64,000 nucleotides of DNA, taken from the NCBI GenBank assembly GCA_947474645.1, contig CANJJD010000003.1:120768-184767 (forward strand), given 5' to 3'. The notes under the pieces are model-generated. The model made no database searches, was not told where the DNA came from, and was given only the letters and a program-made list of their open reading frames with translations. The stretch is from Alphaproteobacteria bacterium. GTDB lineage: Bacteria > Pseudomonadota > Alphaproteobacteria > Micropepsales > Micropepsaceae. Below are positions 44,076-52,304 of the stretch, piece by piece. The first letter of the stretch is position 1. The number at the start of each line of letters is the position of its first letter. Position numbers and translations under genes: made by a program.

Positions 44076-45637
44076 ATGCTTCGGGGGTTTGCCGCGCTGG
44101 CCGTTGTGATTGCGGCCATCATGCCGTTGGCTTCAGCCCGCGCCCAAGGCCCCGCCTATCAGGTGGTCAGCAACGACCCCACCGGCGTCGAAGTGCGCTT
44201 TCGCGGCATGCCCATCCGCGGCGTCCATGCCGACGACAACCAGAATGCCCTGTCCATCGACTTCGCCCGGCCGGTGGACGGCGCGGCCTTCGACCGGCTG
44301 GCGGGCGACCTGCCGCAATGGATCTCCATGGCCTACGCCAATTTCGACAATGGCGTGATCCGCAGCCCCCGCCCCGTCACCTTCCTGACCCGCAATGAAT
44401 CCGACGGCTTCTCGTTGCGCGTCGTGCCGCGCGGCGCGGCACCGCCACCGCAACAGCAGATGGCGCAAGGCGCCCCGCCGCCGCCCCAAGGCGCCTATCC
44501 GCCGCAAGGCCCTTACACCCAGAAGCAGATCTATCCCGCGCCGGTGCAGCCCTATGTGGCGCCCCAGGCCGCCTATGCCGGTTTCCACACCTATGGCGAA
44601 TATGCCCAGCTTCGCGCCTATGAGGCGCAGGAGCTGGCGATCCGCCGCGGCGATCCCATGTGGCAGTTGGCCTATGCGCGCGCCGCGATGCAGGCGGGCT
44701 CCGGCATCAGCATCCGCAACGAGACCAACTGGTATCATTCCGGCGACCGCATGATCGTCACCGACCTGGACGCCAAGCTCAGCGTCTTCCCCGGCGTGGC
44801 GCTGGTCGGCAACGCCAAATGGACCGATGTCAGCGGCGCCAATGTGCGGCTGGCGAACGGCGCGATCGCCAACACGAGCAGGGACATCGTCACCGGCGCC
44901 GCCGGCCTGGCGCTGGAGCTGGGCCGCGACAGCGAACCAAGCTCCAGGGGCTGATGGGCAACGGCGTCACCGGTGCCAAGCTCGGCCTCTATTCCGGCAC
45001 GCCCACCGGCTTCGGCTATATCGACGTGAACTACCACCAGCCTTATGTGGACACGCCCACCGCGGTGGACAACCGCGCCGCCACCGACAACGCCACCATC
45101 GGCTATGCCCAGCAGCTCTGGTATGGCATGTGGGGCAGCATTGCCGGCCACTACACCCGCTATGGCGTGCATGGCGATGCCGATGTGGCGCGCACCGCCG
45201 GCTGGGACGGCAATCTGCGCTGGAACACGCCGATCTGGGGCGGCTTGCTGGCCGGCATTTCCTATGACGTTCACGGCGAATATGTCACCGACAACGATTT
45301 GCGCACCGGCGCCGCGCCCACACCCTTTGTGCCGCTGGGCATTCGCAACATGGAAAACCATGCCGTCACCCTGAACCTGTCCAGCGACCTGGGGAACGGC
45401 TTCTGGTTCGCCGCCTATGCCGGCTATGTCGTGGACCGCTTTGCCAGCGACGGCCTGCTGGCGGGCATGGACCTGCACTATACCCCCGCCGACGGCTTCG
45501 ACCTGGCGCTGGGCGTGCGCCAGTCGGCGGTGTCTTACACGCAAGGCCAGCGCGGCAGCCAGCTCACCGCCGGGCTGAACCTGACCGTGGGCATGGGCGC
45601 GCCGCCCCAGCCCAGTTGGATGCAGAACGCTCTCTAA
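44076..45637 (+). pseudogene. Exported outer-membrane-like protein with a -1 frameshift
   Basis: Frame one encodes a signal peptide (MLRGFAALAVVIAAIMPLASARAQ), a domain of about 110 residues, a Pro/Gln-rich linker, and the start of a beta-strand domain, ending at TGA 44952-44954. A second open frame (-1) carries on without a break in similarity, with beta-barrel-like strands such as YIDVNYHQPYVDTP and GFDLALGVRQSAVSYT, to 45637. Shifting near 44939 joins GRDSEP to KLQGLMGNG, as if one base were missing. The stop overlaps an ATG (TGATG) preceded by AGGGG, so a two-polypeptide arrangement is possible. A sequencing error is another option. AGGGG precedes the first ATG. Confidence 0.6.
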
Positions 45638-45642
45638 GAGCA

Positions 45643-45773
45643 ATTGTCATGGCCCACCGGAGTGTGGGCCATCCAGGTGAAACCGCTCCGACACCTGCAC
45701 ACTTGGCTCTGGCGTAATCCTTCGACATGCTGGGCTGTGTCGTCTGGATGGCCCGCATTCGCGGGCCATGACA
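45643..45773. repeat. REP-like double-hairpin repeat, copy 1
   Basis: Two hairpins with 9-bp perfect arms flank a 75-bp spacer: ATGGCCCAC/GTGGGCCAT (45649-45672) and ATGGCCCGC/GCGGGCCAT (45748-45769). TGTC and GACA tails make the whole unit an inverted repeat. A second copy lies at 59476-59602 in the opposite orientation. It resembles REP/BIME elements of other bacteria. The family name is not known to me. Confidence 0.75.
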
Positions 45774-45792
45774 AACCGTAGCGGGGCTTGGC

Positions 45793-46860
45793 ATGAAATG
45801 GGCGTATGGCGGCTTGGCGGCCGCGATCCTGATCGCCGGCGGCGCCTGGTTCCTGATGAAGGGACCGGCAGGCGCATCCCCGCCTACCCTGTTCCAGTGG
45901 CAGGACTATGTGGACCCGCATTTCACCGCCGCCTATGAGGCGGCGTATCACGAAAAGCCCGGCACCAGCATTTTCGCCGACGAGGACGAGGCCTTTTCCA
46001 AGATGCGCGCCGGTTTCAAGCCGGATGTGATGGGGCCCTGCCTCTACAGCCTGCCCCGCTGGAAGGAAGCCGGCTTGCTCCAGCCCATTGAGACCGCCAG
46101 GCTGAAGAACTGGAACAAGATCGCGCCGGCCTTGCGCGACCTGCCGGAGATTTCCGCCGGACCGGGCAAGGTGTGGTTCGTGCCGCATTACTGGGGCAGC
46201 ACCTCGCTCACCATCCGCACCGATCTGGCCCCCGAATATGCCAAGTCGCAAAGCTGGGACATATTGTTCGATCCCAAATACAAGGGCCGGGTGTCGGTGC
46301 TGGACGGGGCCGACGATGTGGTGCCCTTCATCTCCCGCATGATCGGGATCGACGCCTATCACATGTCCGACGCCGACTGGGTCAAGGTGCAGGCCAAGTT
46401 GCGCGAACTGGTGCCGCAACTGCGCTTCATCTCCGCCGACAATACGGCGCTGGCGCAGGGCCTGGCCTCTGGCGAACTGGTGGCGGCGATGAGCTGGCGC
46501 ACCACCTTCGCCGCCCTGAACCGCGAGCACAGGCCGGTGGCCTATCTCAATCCGCCGGGCGGCATCTTTACCTATGTCTGCGGGCTGGTGATGCACAAGG
46601 ATGCGCCCAACCAGGCCAAGGCGCTGGCGCTGATTGACGCCGGCCTCGCCGACGACGCGGCCCGCTACATGATCACCACCATCGGCGACGCGCCCGCCAA
46701 TATCGCGGCGGTGAAATCGGTGCCCGACAGCGTCTTCCAGGAATTGAACATGCCCCGCGACCTGGAAAGCTTCCTGAAAAGCGGCATCTTCCAGCGGCCT
46801 CTGCCCAACAAGGACAAGATCGTCGCCGCCTGGACGGAGATCAAATCCGGGGTGCAGTGA
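45793..46860 (+). CDS. Orphan PotD-like extracellular solute-binding protein
   Basis: This 355-residue periplasmic binding protein has an N-terminal membrane/signal segment (WAYGGLAAAILIAGGAWFL). FQWQDYVDPHFTAAYEAAY, SKMRAGFKPDVMGPC and VWFVPHYWGSTSL match the polyamine-type (PotD/PotF) solute-binding fold. No ABC ATPase or permease is beside it. speD and speE lie within 4 kb, so a role in polyamine sensing or uptake is possible, but ligand residues were not checked in detail. The hydrophobic N-terminus lacks a clear cleavage site and could be a membrane anchor. Confidence 0.78.
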   Translation: MKWAYGGLAAAILIAGGAWFLMKGPAGASPPTLFQWQDYVDPHFTAAYEAAYHEKPGTSIFADEDEAFSKMRAGFKPDVMGPCLYSLPRWKEAGLLQPIETARLKNWNKIAPALRDLPEISAGPGKVWFVPHYWGSTSLTIRTDLAPEYAKSQSWDILFDPKYKGRVSVLDGADDVVPFISRMIGIDAYHMSDADWVKVQAKLRELVPQLRFISADNTALAQGLASGELVAAMSWRTTFAALNREHRPVAYLNPPGGIFTYVCGLVMHKDAPNQAKALALIDAGLADDAARYMITTIGDAPANIAAVKSVPDSVFQELNMPRDLESFLKSGIFQRPLPNKDKIVAAWTEIKSGVQ

Positions 46861-46924
46861 CGATTTGACGATACCGTCCCGTTTTGCGTGCTAGCGTCGC
46901 AGCGCCCGCAGGAGGGGCAGCCCT

Positions 46925-47152
46925 GTGACAGACGCCAAGCAATTCATGGAAGAGATCACCTGCCCGTCCTGCGCCCGCACCGGGCATGCAACCTGGCAGG
47001 GCGAAGCCGGCAGCAAGCGCACGCTGATCGACATCGGCGGCGGCTTTGACCAGCGTGCGGACGACGCCAATCCGGGTTTCCAGATGATTGTCTGCACCGA
47101 GTGCGGGACCACCCAGCCGCTGCAGGCCAGCCCGGCGCTGACTCCCCACTAG
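46925..47152 (+). CDS. Small zinc-ribbon protein
   Basis: This 75-residue protein starts at GTG with a strong AGGAGGGG site 8 nt upstream. It has two CxxC pairs, CPSC (13-16) and CTEC (57-60), consistent with a zinc ribbon. No signal peptide is seen. The family is not recognised. The stop lies inside a hairpin (47144-47160). Confidence 0.7.
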   Translation: MTDAKQFMEEITCPSCARTGHATWQGEAGSKRTLIDIGGGFDQRADDANPGFQMIVCTECGTTQPLQASPALTPH

Positions 47153-47160
47153 AAGTGGGG
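47144..47160 (+). terminator. Hairpin at the end of the zinc-ribbon gene
   Basis: CCCCACT and AGTGGGG form a 7-bp perfect stem around an AGA loop, and the TAG stop is inside the stem. No T-run follows, so this is a weak terminator candidate. The 252 bp from here to the hemerythrin gene hold no recognised gene. Confidence 0.35.
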
Positions 47161-47412
47161 CGTTAGCCGTTGGGCTACCTGCGATCCGCTTCATCCGCGG
47201 CGCCACGGGTACGGTTTCGCACCGGATATCTTCCTTGCCGTGCCGGCACACTGCGCGCATGTGATCTCTCTTTCGTACATTCCTGACATAGCGCGCGAAA
47301 ACAGCGCCGCGCTTCAGGGACGCAAGCGTTTCGAGCGTTTATCAAGCCGCGATGCTGGAACTTTTCGCTGTCCCCAAACCTTATTCAGGCGAACCCATTC
47401 AAAGGATTTCCC

Positions 47413-47946
47413 ATGGCCGACAAGCCCGACGCAATTGCCCTTCTCAAGGCCGACCACCGCAAGGTGGAAGAGCTGTTCGAGAAGTTCGAAAAGGCCAAGA
47501 GCGACTCGGTGAAGACCAGCCTGGTGCAGCAGATCTGCACCGAGCTCAGCGTCCATACCGCGATCGAGGAAGAAATCTTCTATCCGGCCTGCACCGGCCA
47601 GATCGAGGACGACACCCTGACCGAAGCCTATGTCGAACATGACGGCGCCAAGGTGATCATCGCCGAGCTTCTGGCCTCCAGCCCCGACAACGAATTCTAT
47701 GACTCCAAGGTCAAGGTGCTGTCGGAGCAGATCAAGCATCACGTCAAGGAAGAGGAAATGCGCGCCGAAGGCATGTTCGCCCAGGCCCGCGACGCCGGCC
47801 TGGACATGGATGCGCTGGGCGAACAGATGGCGGCCCGCAAGAAGGAATTGCTGGCCGAGTTCAAGGCCAACGGCCTGCCAACCCCCCAGACCCGCAGCTT
47901 CACCGGCCACAAGCTGACCCAGAGCCAGCCTGTCGCGGCGATATAG
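47413..47946 (+). CDS. Hemerythrin HHE-domain protein
   Basis: This 177-residue cytosolic protein has the hemerythrin cation-binding fold. Candidate di-iron ligands are His15 (ADHRKVEELF), His48 and Glu52 (VHTAIEEE), His76 (VEHDGAK), His110 and Glu114 (IKHHVKEEE). Such proteins bind oxygen or nitric oxide, or act in stress. A C-terminal extension of about 40 residues follows the domain. The gene has its own leader and is followed 8 bp later by a small gene. The domain call is firm. The physiological role is open. Confidence 0.9.
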   Translation: MADKPDAIALLKADHRKVEELFEKFEKAKSDSVKTSLVQQICTELSVHTAIEEEIFYPACTGQIEDDTLTEAYVEHDGAKVIIAELLASSPDNEFYDSKVKVLSEQIKHHVKEEEMRAEGMFAQARDAGLDMDALGEQMAARKKELLAEFKANGLPTPQTRSFTGHKLTQSQPVAAI

Positions 47947-47954
47947 GACCGACC

Positions 47955-48122
47955 ATGCGCAAATTGATCTTGCTTGCCCTTGCCCTCGGCGCCGCGGAAC
48001 TGGTGAAGCGCCAGGCCAACAAGCGTGGCATCTCGCCCTCGGCCCTGCTGTCCACCATTGCGGCCAACACGGCCGCACGGCTGACGGGCGAGGCGCCTCC
48101 GCCGCCTCCGGCCAAGGCATAA
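47955..48122 (+). CDS. Small protein after the hemerythrin gene
   Basis: This 55-residue open frame begins MRKLILLALALGAAELVKRQANKR, a hydrophobic N-terminus, and ends with a proline run (EAPPPPPAKA). It starts 8 bp after the hemerythrin stop, with AGGACC upstream, and ends before a strong terminator. The codon use resembles neighbouring genes. It is probably a real small membrane or exported protein of unknown function. Confidence 0.55.
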   Translation: MRKLILLALALGAAELVKRQANKRGISPSALLSTIAANTAARLTGEAPPPPPAKA

Positions 48123-48145
48123 CGGACGACTCGTACAAAGAAAAA

Positions 48146-48171
48146 GGGCCGGAGCGGCGACGCTCCGGCCC
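48146..48171. terminator. Bidirectional terminator between hemerythrin and speD
   Basis: GGGCCGGAGC and GCTCCGGCCC form a 10-bp perfect stem with a GGCGAC loop, A-rich on the left (AAAGAAAAA) and T-rich on the right (TCATTTCTT). It lies between convergent genes and fits both directions. Confidence 0.85.
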
Positions 48172-48194
48172 TCATTTCTTGAAAACGGTGTGGC

Positions 48195-48668
48195 TTAGAC
48201 CACGCCGCGCTTGTGTTCGCCGACCACGACCCGGCCCGGCTCGAAGGCGCGCTTGAACACTTCCAGCGCCTTGCGGGGCTCGGCATCGCCGCACATGAAC
48301 ACGTCGAACGCCGCGAAGCCCTTTTCCGGCCAGGTGTGGACGGAGATGTGGCTTTCCGCCAGCACCGCCACGCCCGAAATGCCGCCGCCATCCTCGAACT
48401 TGTGGAGGTGGATATGCAGCAGGGTGGCGCCCGCCTCGTTGACCGCGTCAATCAGCGCGGTTTCGATGCGCTCGCGGTCGTCCAGGCCCTTGGCTTCCCA
48501 AAGGTCGATGATCACGTGGCTGCCCGCATAGGACAGGCCGTTCTTGTTGATGAAGTGATCCTTCTGGTCGTCATTCGAAGGGGACACGACAACCGGCCGC
48601 GGCGCCTTGGCGACGCGGGGTTTGATCTCTTTTTGCGGATTGGCCGCTACCAGATTCAGTCGAGCCAT
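48195..48668 (-). CDS. speD: S-adenosylmethionine decarboxylase proenzyme
   Basis: This 157-residue pyruvoyl enzyme supplies decarboxylated SAM for spermidine. Self-cleavage is expected at Glu105-Ser106 in LAESHISVHTWPE, and His111 and Cys126 are also family residues. The core is compact, as in class Ib enzymes, but about 45 extra residues precede the usual GSHVIIDLW start. It is divergent from speE across a 384-bp region with a structured leader on its side. Together with speE it completes spermidine synthesis from putrescine. Confidence 0.95.
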   Translation of the reverse strand: MARLNLVAANPQKEIKPRVAKAPRPVVVSPSNDDQKDHFINKNGLSYAGSHVIIDLWEAKGLDDRERIETALIDAVNEAGATLLHIHLHKFEDGGGISGVAVLAESHISVHTWPEKGFAAFDVFMCGDAEPRKALEVFKRAFEPGRVVVGEHKRGVV

Positions 48669-49052
48669 TGAGCACCTACCCGTCTTGGAGTTGACACCTA
48701 CGCCTTGGCCTTGTGGACTTCCGGACGCGCCTAAAGAAGAAAGCGGCAGACGGGGTCACCCGTATACCGCTTTGTCCGGCTTTTTTTCTCGCCGGGTCGA
48801 TTTCGAAATAGGGCCATAGCCCCCCCTATGCAAGAGAAAATTTCCCCCGCGCCAAATTATTTTGGGGAGCGTGTCGCGCGCCATGCCTCGGCGGAGCCGC
48901 CGGCGCGCCTTGAGTCGCCCGCTCCGGCGCCACCGCTCGAAGCGCGAAAGCCGCGTGAAATGGGCCTTCGAAGCCCGCGCGCGGCGCGGTAGACAGCGCC
49001 GCAAAGCGGTCCTATACGGCGGTGCCGCTGTCACATCTCTTAAGGAAACGTT
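48669..49052. other. speD-speE divergent intergenic region
   Basis: This 384-bp region holds the two start regions. The left part contains the strong hairpin described separately (48721-48779). The right part (about 48860-49030) is GC-rich with several short complementary arms. An Arg-rich frame there looks like noise. No recognised promoter was found. AAGGAAA precedes the speE ATG. Confidence 0.5.
48721..48779 (-). promoter_or_regulatory. Structured leader candidate upstream of speD
   Basis: On the speD strand the RNA would fold from three paired blocks: CCGGAC with GTCCGG, AAAGCGG with CCGCTTT, and ACGGG with CCCGT, the last closing a TGAC loop. A 13-nt one-sided bulge lies between the first two. 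The element starts about 53 nt before the speD ATG. It might be a polyamine- or SAM-responsive leader, but no known riboswitch class was matched. On the plus strand the stem is followed by CTTTTTTT, so a terminator role in that direction is also possible. Confidence 0.45.
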
Positions 49053-49958
49053 ATGGCCCGCTCCCAGCCCCAGCCGACCAAGACAAAGGCCGACAAGGCC
49101 TCCGCGCTCCAGGTGGAGCGCCTGCACAAGGGTTACGCCCAGTCCATGGAGATCACCAAGGTGCTGGCGGACGAGAAGAGCAAATTCCAGCACATCCGCA
49201 TCTTCGACACCGTGGCCAACGGCCGGGTGATGACCCTGGACGACATCGTCCAGATCACCAGCCGGGACGAGAGCGCCTATGCCGACATGCTGACCCATTT
49301 GCCCATGCTGGAGCATGGCAAGGTGGAGCGGGTGATGATCGTGGGCGGCGGGGACCTGTCCATCGCCGACGAGGCCCTCAAGCACAAAGGCGTCAAGGAA
49401 GTGGTGCTGGTGGACATTGACGGCGACGTCATCCGCCTGTGCAAGAAGCTGTTCGGGGGCGTCAACGCCAAGGCCTTCAAGGACAAGCGCATGACGGTGG
49501 AGGTGGCCGATGCCTTTGAATATCTGGGCCGCAAATCCAGCAAGAACCGCTTCGACCTGATCATCGCCGACCGCCCCGATCCGGTGGGCCCCGGCAAGGC
49601 GCTGTTCGGCGAGACCTTCTATGACCGGGTGAAAGGCGCCCTGAAGCCGGGCGGCTATGCCACCTTCCAGACCGGCGTGCCCTTCTACCAGCCCTGGGAG
49701 ATCACCGAGGCGCTGCAGGAGCTGGCCCGCTTCTTCCCGTCCTGCGGCCTCTATCTTACCGTGGTGCCGACCTATATCGGCGGCTTCATGGCGCTGAGCT
49801 GGGCCACCAAGGGCGGCAAGCCGCTGGGCACGGAAAAGGGCATCAAGCGCGCGGCCAAGGCCTTCAAGAAGGCCAGGCTGAAGACGGAGTATTACAACCC
49901 AGCCGTCCACGCCGCCGCCTTCGCCCTGCCCAACTGGATCGCCAAGCTGGTTCCCTAA
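49053..49958 (+). CDS. speE: Spermidine synthase-like aminopropyltransferase
   Basis: This 301-residue protein has the polyamine-synthase fold. Asp pair motif FDLIIADRPDPVGPG, a SAM-site glycine motif VGGGDLS and a C-terminal YNPAVHAAAFALP are visible. Two features differ from well-known enzymes: the usual GGGDG is GGGDL, and the usual YHE reads YAD in DESAYADM. The catalytic Asp residues of DxxD are kept. It is divergent from speD, supporting spermidine (or a related triamine) synthesis. Substrate specificity could be altered. Confidence 0.9.
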   Translation: MARSQPQPTKTKADKASALQVERLHKGYAQSMEITKVLADEKSKFQHIRIFDTVANGRVMTLDDIVQITSRDESAYADMLTHLPMLEHGKVERVMIVGGGDLSIADEALKHKGVKEVVLVDIDGDVIRLCKKLFGGVNAKAFKDKRMTVEVADAFEYLGRKSSKNRFDLIIADRPDPVGPGKALFGETFYDRVKGALKPGGYATFQTGVPFYQPWEITEALQELARFFPSCGLYLTVVPTYIGGFMALSWATKGGKPLGTEKGIKRAAKAFKKARLKTEYYNPAVHAAAFALPNWIAKLVP

Positions 49959-49990
49959 TCCATATCCCGCCGCTTTGCGTATGCTGTGGC

Positions 49991-50383
49991 ATGACCAGCA
50001 AACGTCTTCTTCAAATCGCCATGGCCATAGGTGGGCTAGTGCCGGTCGGCGCCGGCGCGCTCGGGGCGGTGTGGCCGGAGCGGCTGCACCTGGGCGGACC
50101 GCCGCATGCCCTGACCCACGCCGCCTATCTCAGCGGCCTGCTGCTGGGGCTGGGCCTGAGTTTCTGGTCCCTGATCCCCACGATCGAGCGCCAAACCCGC
50201 GCCGTTACCCTTCTGACCGGGCTGGTGGTAATCGGCGGGCTGGCCAGGGCCGTCATAGCGGCCCGCCTGGGCGCCTGGGATCATCATGTGGTTTTGCCCC
50301 TGATCATGGAACTGGGCGTCACGCCGGCCCTGTGGGCCTGGCAGAGGCAGGTTGCGCGCTCTTTTCTTTCCCGCCCGGAATGA
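49991..50383 (+). CDS. DUF4345 family small membrane protein
   Basis: This 130-residue protein has four hydrophobic helices (LLQIAMAIGGLVPVGAGALG, THAAYLSGLLLGLGLSFW, AVTLLTGLVVIGGLARAV and the C-terminal part). The GGLARAVIAARLG and YLSGLLLGLGL segments match DUF4345 proteins, which have no known function. The last residues are basic. It lies 32 bp after speE and 36 bp before the thioredoxin-TPR gene. Co-transcription with speE is possible. Confidence 0.75.
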   Translation: MTSKRLLQIAMAIGGLVPVGAGALGAVWPERLHLGGPPHALTHAAYLSGLLLGLGLSFWSLIPTIERQTRAVTLLTGLVVIGGLARAVIAARLGAWDHHVVLPLIMELGVTPALWAWQRQVARSFLSRPE

Positions 50384-50419
50384 CCATCTTCCGCTGAGGA
50401 AACTCTCGGAAATCACGAC

Positions 50420-51427
50420 ATGGCATTGATCGGCCCCGGCGGACGTCCCGTCACCTCCCAGCCCGCCCAGAATGCGGCAAGCGGCGCCAGCCCGCACATC
50501 AAGGATTCAGGCCTGGCGACCTTCGCCGCCGACGTGCTGGAGCAAAGCCGCAGCCTCCCGGTGATCGTGGATTTCTGGGCGCCCTGGTGCGGCCCGTGCA
50601 AGACCCTGGGTCCGGCGCTGGAAGCGGCGGTGGAGGCGGCGAACGGCGCGGTGAAGCTGGTGAAGGTCAATATCGACGAGAATCCGGAGATCGCCCAGCA
50701 ACTGCGCATCCAGTCCATTCCCACCGTCTATGCCTTCAAGAACGGCCAGCCGGTGGACGGCTTCATGGGCGCCATTCCCGAAAGCCAGATCAAGACCTTT
50801 GTCGCCGGCCTGGCGAGTGGCGGCGCGGGTCATGATCATGGGCACGATCACGGCCATGATCATGACGACGGCCACGACCACCATCATGGCGGCCCCGAAC
50901 ACACCGCCGAGGTCCTGGCGGTAGGAGCCCAGGCGCTGGCGGCGGGCGACTTCGCCATGGCGGCCCAGGCCTTCGGCCATGTGCTGCAGGACGAGCCGGG
51001 GCATCCCGAGGCCGTGGCGGGCCTGGCGCGTGCCTATCTCGCCGGCGGCGAAGTGGAGCAAGCCAAGGCCGCGCTGCAGATGGTGCGGCCCGATGCCGCC
51101 CAGCATGAAGCCATCCGCGCCGTGGAAGCCGAACTGAAGCTGCGCGAGAAACCAGCCCCGGAAAGCGGCGAGACCGCGAACTTGCGCGCCAGACTGGCCG
51201 CCGATCCCAAGGATCACCAGGCGCGCTATGACCTGGCCATGGCGCTGGATGCGGGCGGCGACCGCGACGGCGCCATCGCCGAACTGCTGGAGCTGATCCG
51301 CCGCGACCGCACGTGGAACGAGGAAGCGGGGCGCAAGCAGCTCGTCACCCTGTTCGAGGCGATGGGTCCCACCGATCCGCGCACCATCGAGGCGCGGCGC
51401 AAACTGTCGGGGATCCTGTTCTCCTGA
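50420..51427 (+). CDS. cnoX: Thioredoxin-TPR protein (CnoX/YbbN-like) with His-rich linker
   Basis: This 335-residue protein has a thioredoxin domain (active site WCGPC, Cys57 and Cys60; cis-Pro101 in SIPTVYAF) followed by a C-terminal TPR-like region (residues about 160-335). This layout matches the CnoX chaperedoxin, which protects proteins against oxidative damage and hands them to chaperones. Between the domains lies an unusual linker, residues 137-161, with 11 His and many Asp and Gly in an HDHGHDHG pattern. It may bind metal. It is coupled to the LON-domain gene by TGATG. Confidence 0.9.
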   Translation: MALIGPGGRPVTSQPAQNAASGASPHIKDSGLATFAADVLEQSRSLPVIVDFWAPWCGPCKTLGPALEAAVEAANGAVKLVKVNIDENPEIAQQLRIQSIPTVYAFKNGQPVDGFMGAIPESQIKTFVAGLASGGAGHDHGHDHGHDHDDGHDHHHGGPEHTAEVLAVGAQALAAGDFAMAAQAFGHVLQDEPGHPEAVAGLARAYLAGGEVEQAKAALQMVRPDAAQHEAIRAVEAELKLREKPAPESGETANLRARLAADPKDHQARYDLAMALDAGGDRDGAIAELLELIRRDRTWNEEAGRKQLVTLFEAMGPTDPRTIEARRKLSGILFS

Positions 51428-52074
51428 TGCCACGCCGCTACCATGCCTATTCCGACCTGCCCGGCTCGCTGCCGCTGTTTCCGCTGACCGGGGCGGTGCT
51501 GCTGCCGCGCGGGCAGTTGCCGCTCAACATCTTCGAGCCGCGCTATCTGGAGATGGTGGATTACGCCCTGCAAGGCGACCGGCTGATCGGCATGATCCAG
51601 CCCAGCGAAAGCGAGGACAAGGTTCTGCGTCCCGCTCTGTCGCAGGTGGGCTGCGCCGGCAAGATCGTGAACTTCCGCGAAACCGATGACGGCCGCTATC
51701 TGATCACCCTGGCGGGCCTGTGCCGTTTCCGCCTGACCGGCGAGATGGAAAGCGCCACCGCCTGGCGCGCCGGCTTTTGCGACTTCGCGCCCTTTGCCGG
51801 CGATCTGGCCGCGCAGTCCGATGAGGACTTCCCCCGCGACCGCCTGCTGGCCGCCTTGAAGAATTACCTGTCCACCCGCGAAATGAAGGCAGACTGGAAA
51901 AGCGTGATGACCGCGCCGGGCGAGGCGCTGGTCAATGCGCTCGCCATGATGTGCCCCTTTGATCCGGCCGAGAAACAGGCCCTGCTGGAAGCCAATTGCT
52001 TCCAGGAACGCGCCTCCACCCTGATGGCGCTGCTGGAAATGGGGGGCGCAGGCAGCCCCACCACGCTCAACTAA
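51427..52074 (+). CDS. LON substrate-binding-domain protein
   Basis: This 215-residue protein consists of a Lon N-terminal-like domain alone: PLFPLTGAVLLPRGQLPLNIFEPRY at the N-terminus, IGMIQP, and GLCRFRL. No ATPase or protease domain is present. Its first base overlaps the cnoX stop (TGATG). Stand-alone LON domains beside CnoX-like genes are common in alphaproteobacteria, suggesting a shared role in protein quality control. Confidence 0.9.
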   Translation: MPRRYHAYSDLPGSLPLFPLTGAVLLPRGQLPLNIFEPRYLEMVDYALQGDRLIGMIQPSESEDKVLRPALSQVGCAGKIVNFRETDDGRYLITLAGLCRFRLTGEMESATAWRAGFCDFAPFAGDLAAQSDEDFPRDRLLAALKNYLSTREMKADWKSVMTAPGEALVNALAMMCPFDPAEKQALLEANCFQERASTLMALLEMGGAGSPTTLN

Positions 52075-52109
52075 TTTAATGGCCTACCGCTTCGCTACAT
52101 GAGGCCTTG

Positions 52110-52304
52110 ATGGACACCGATCCCAAGCTGCTGGAAATCCTGGTCTGTCCGCTGACCAAGACCACCCTGCGCTATGACCGCGACAGCCAAGAGCTGGTAT
52201 GCCGCGCCGCGGGCCTGGCCTATCCCATCCGCGGCGGCGTGCCGGTGATGCTGACCGGGGAAGCACGCACCCTGACTGATGAGGAACGCGATGCCCTCCG
52301 ATAA
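52110..52304 (+). CDS. Trm112-family protein
   Basis: This 64-residue protein starts [23 protein letters not shown], followed by [11 protein letters not shown], the Trm112/YcaR pattern. Two of the usual Cys are replaced or absent (only CPL and VCR remain), so it may be a non-zinc version, as in many proteobacteria. It overlaps the DUF971 gene by 14 bp. Confidence 0.85.
   Translation: MDTDPKLLEILVCPLTKTTLRYDRDSQELVCRAAGLAYPIRGGVPVMLTGEARTLTDEERDALR

Noticed and set aside
48862..49230. An Arg-rich 122-codon frame in the speD-speE gap
   Set aside because: Low-complexity basic composition, it overlaps the speE start in another frame, and has no ribosome site.
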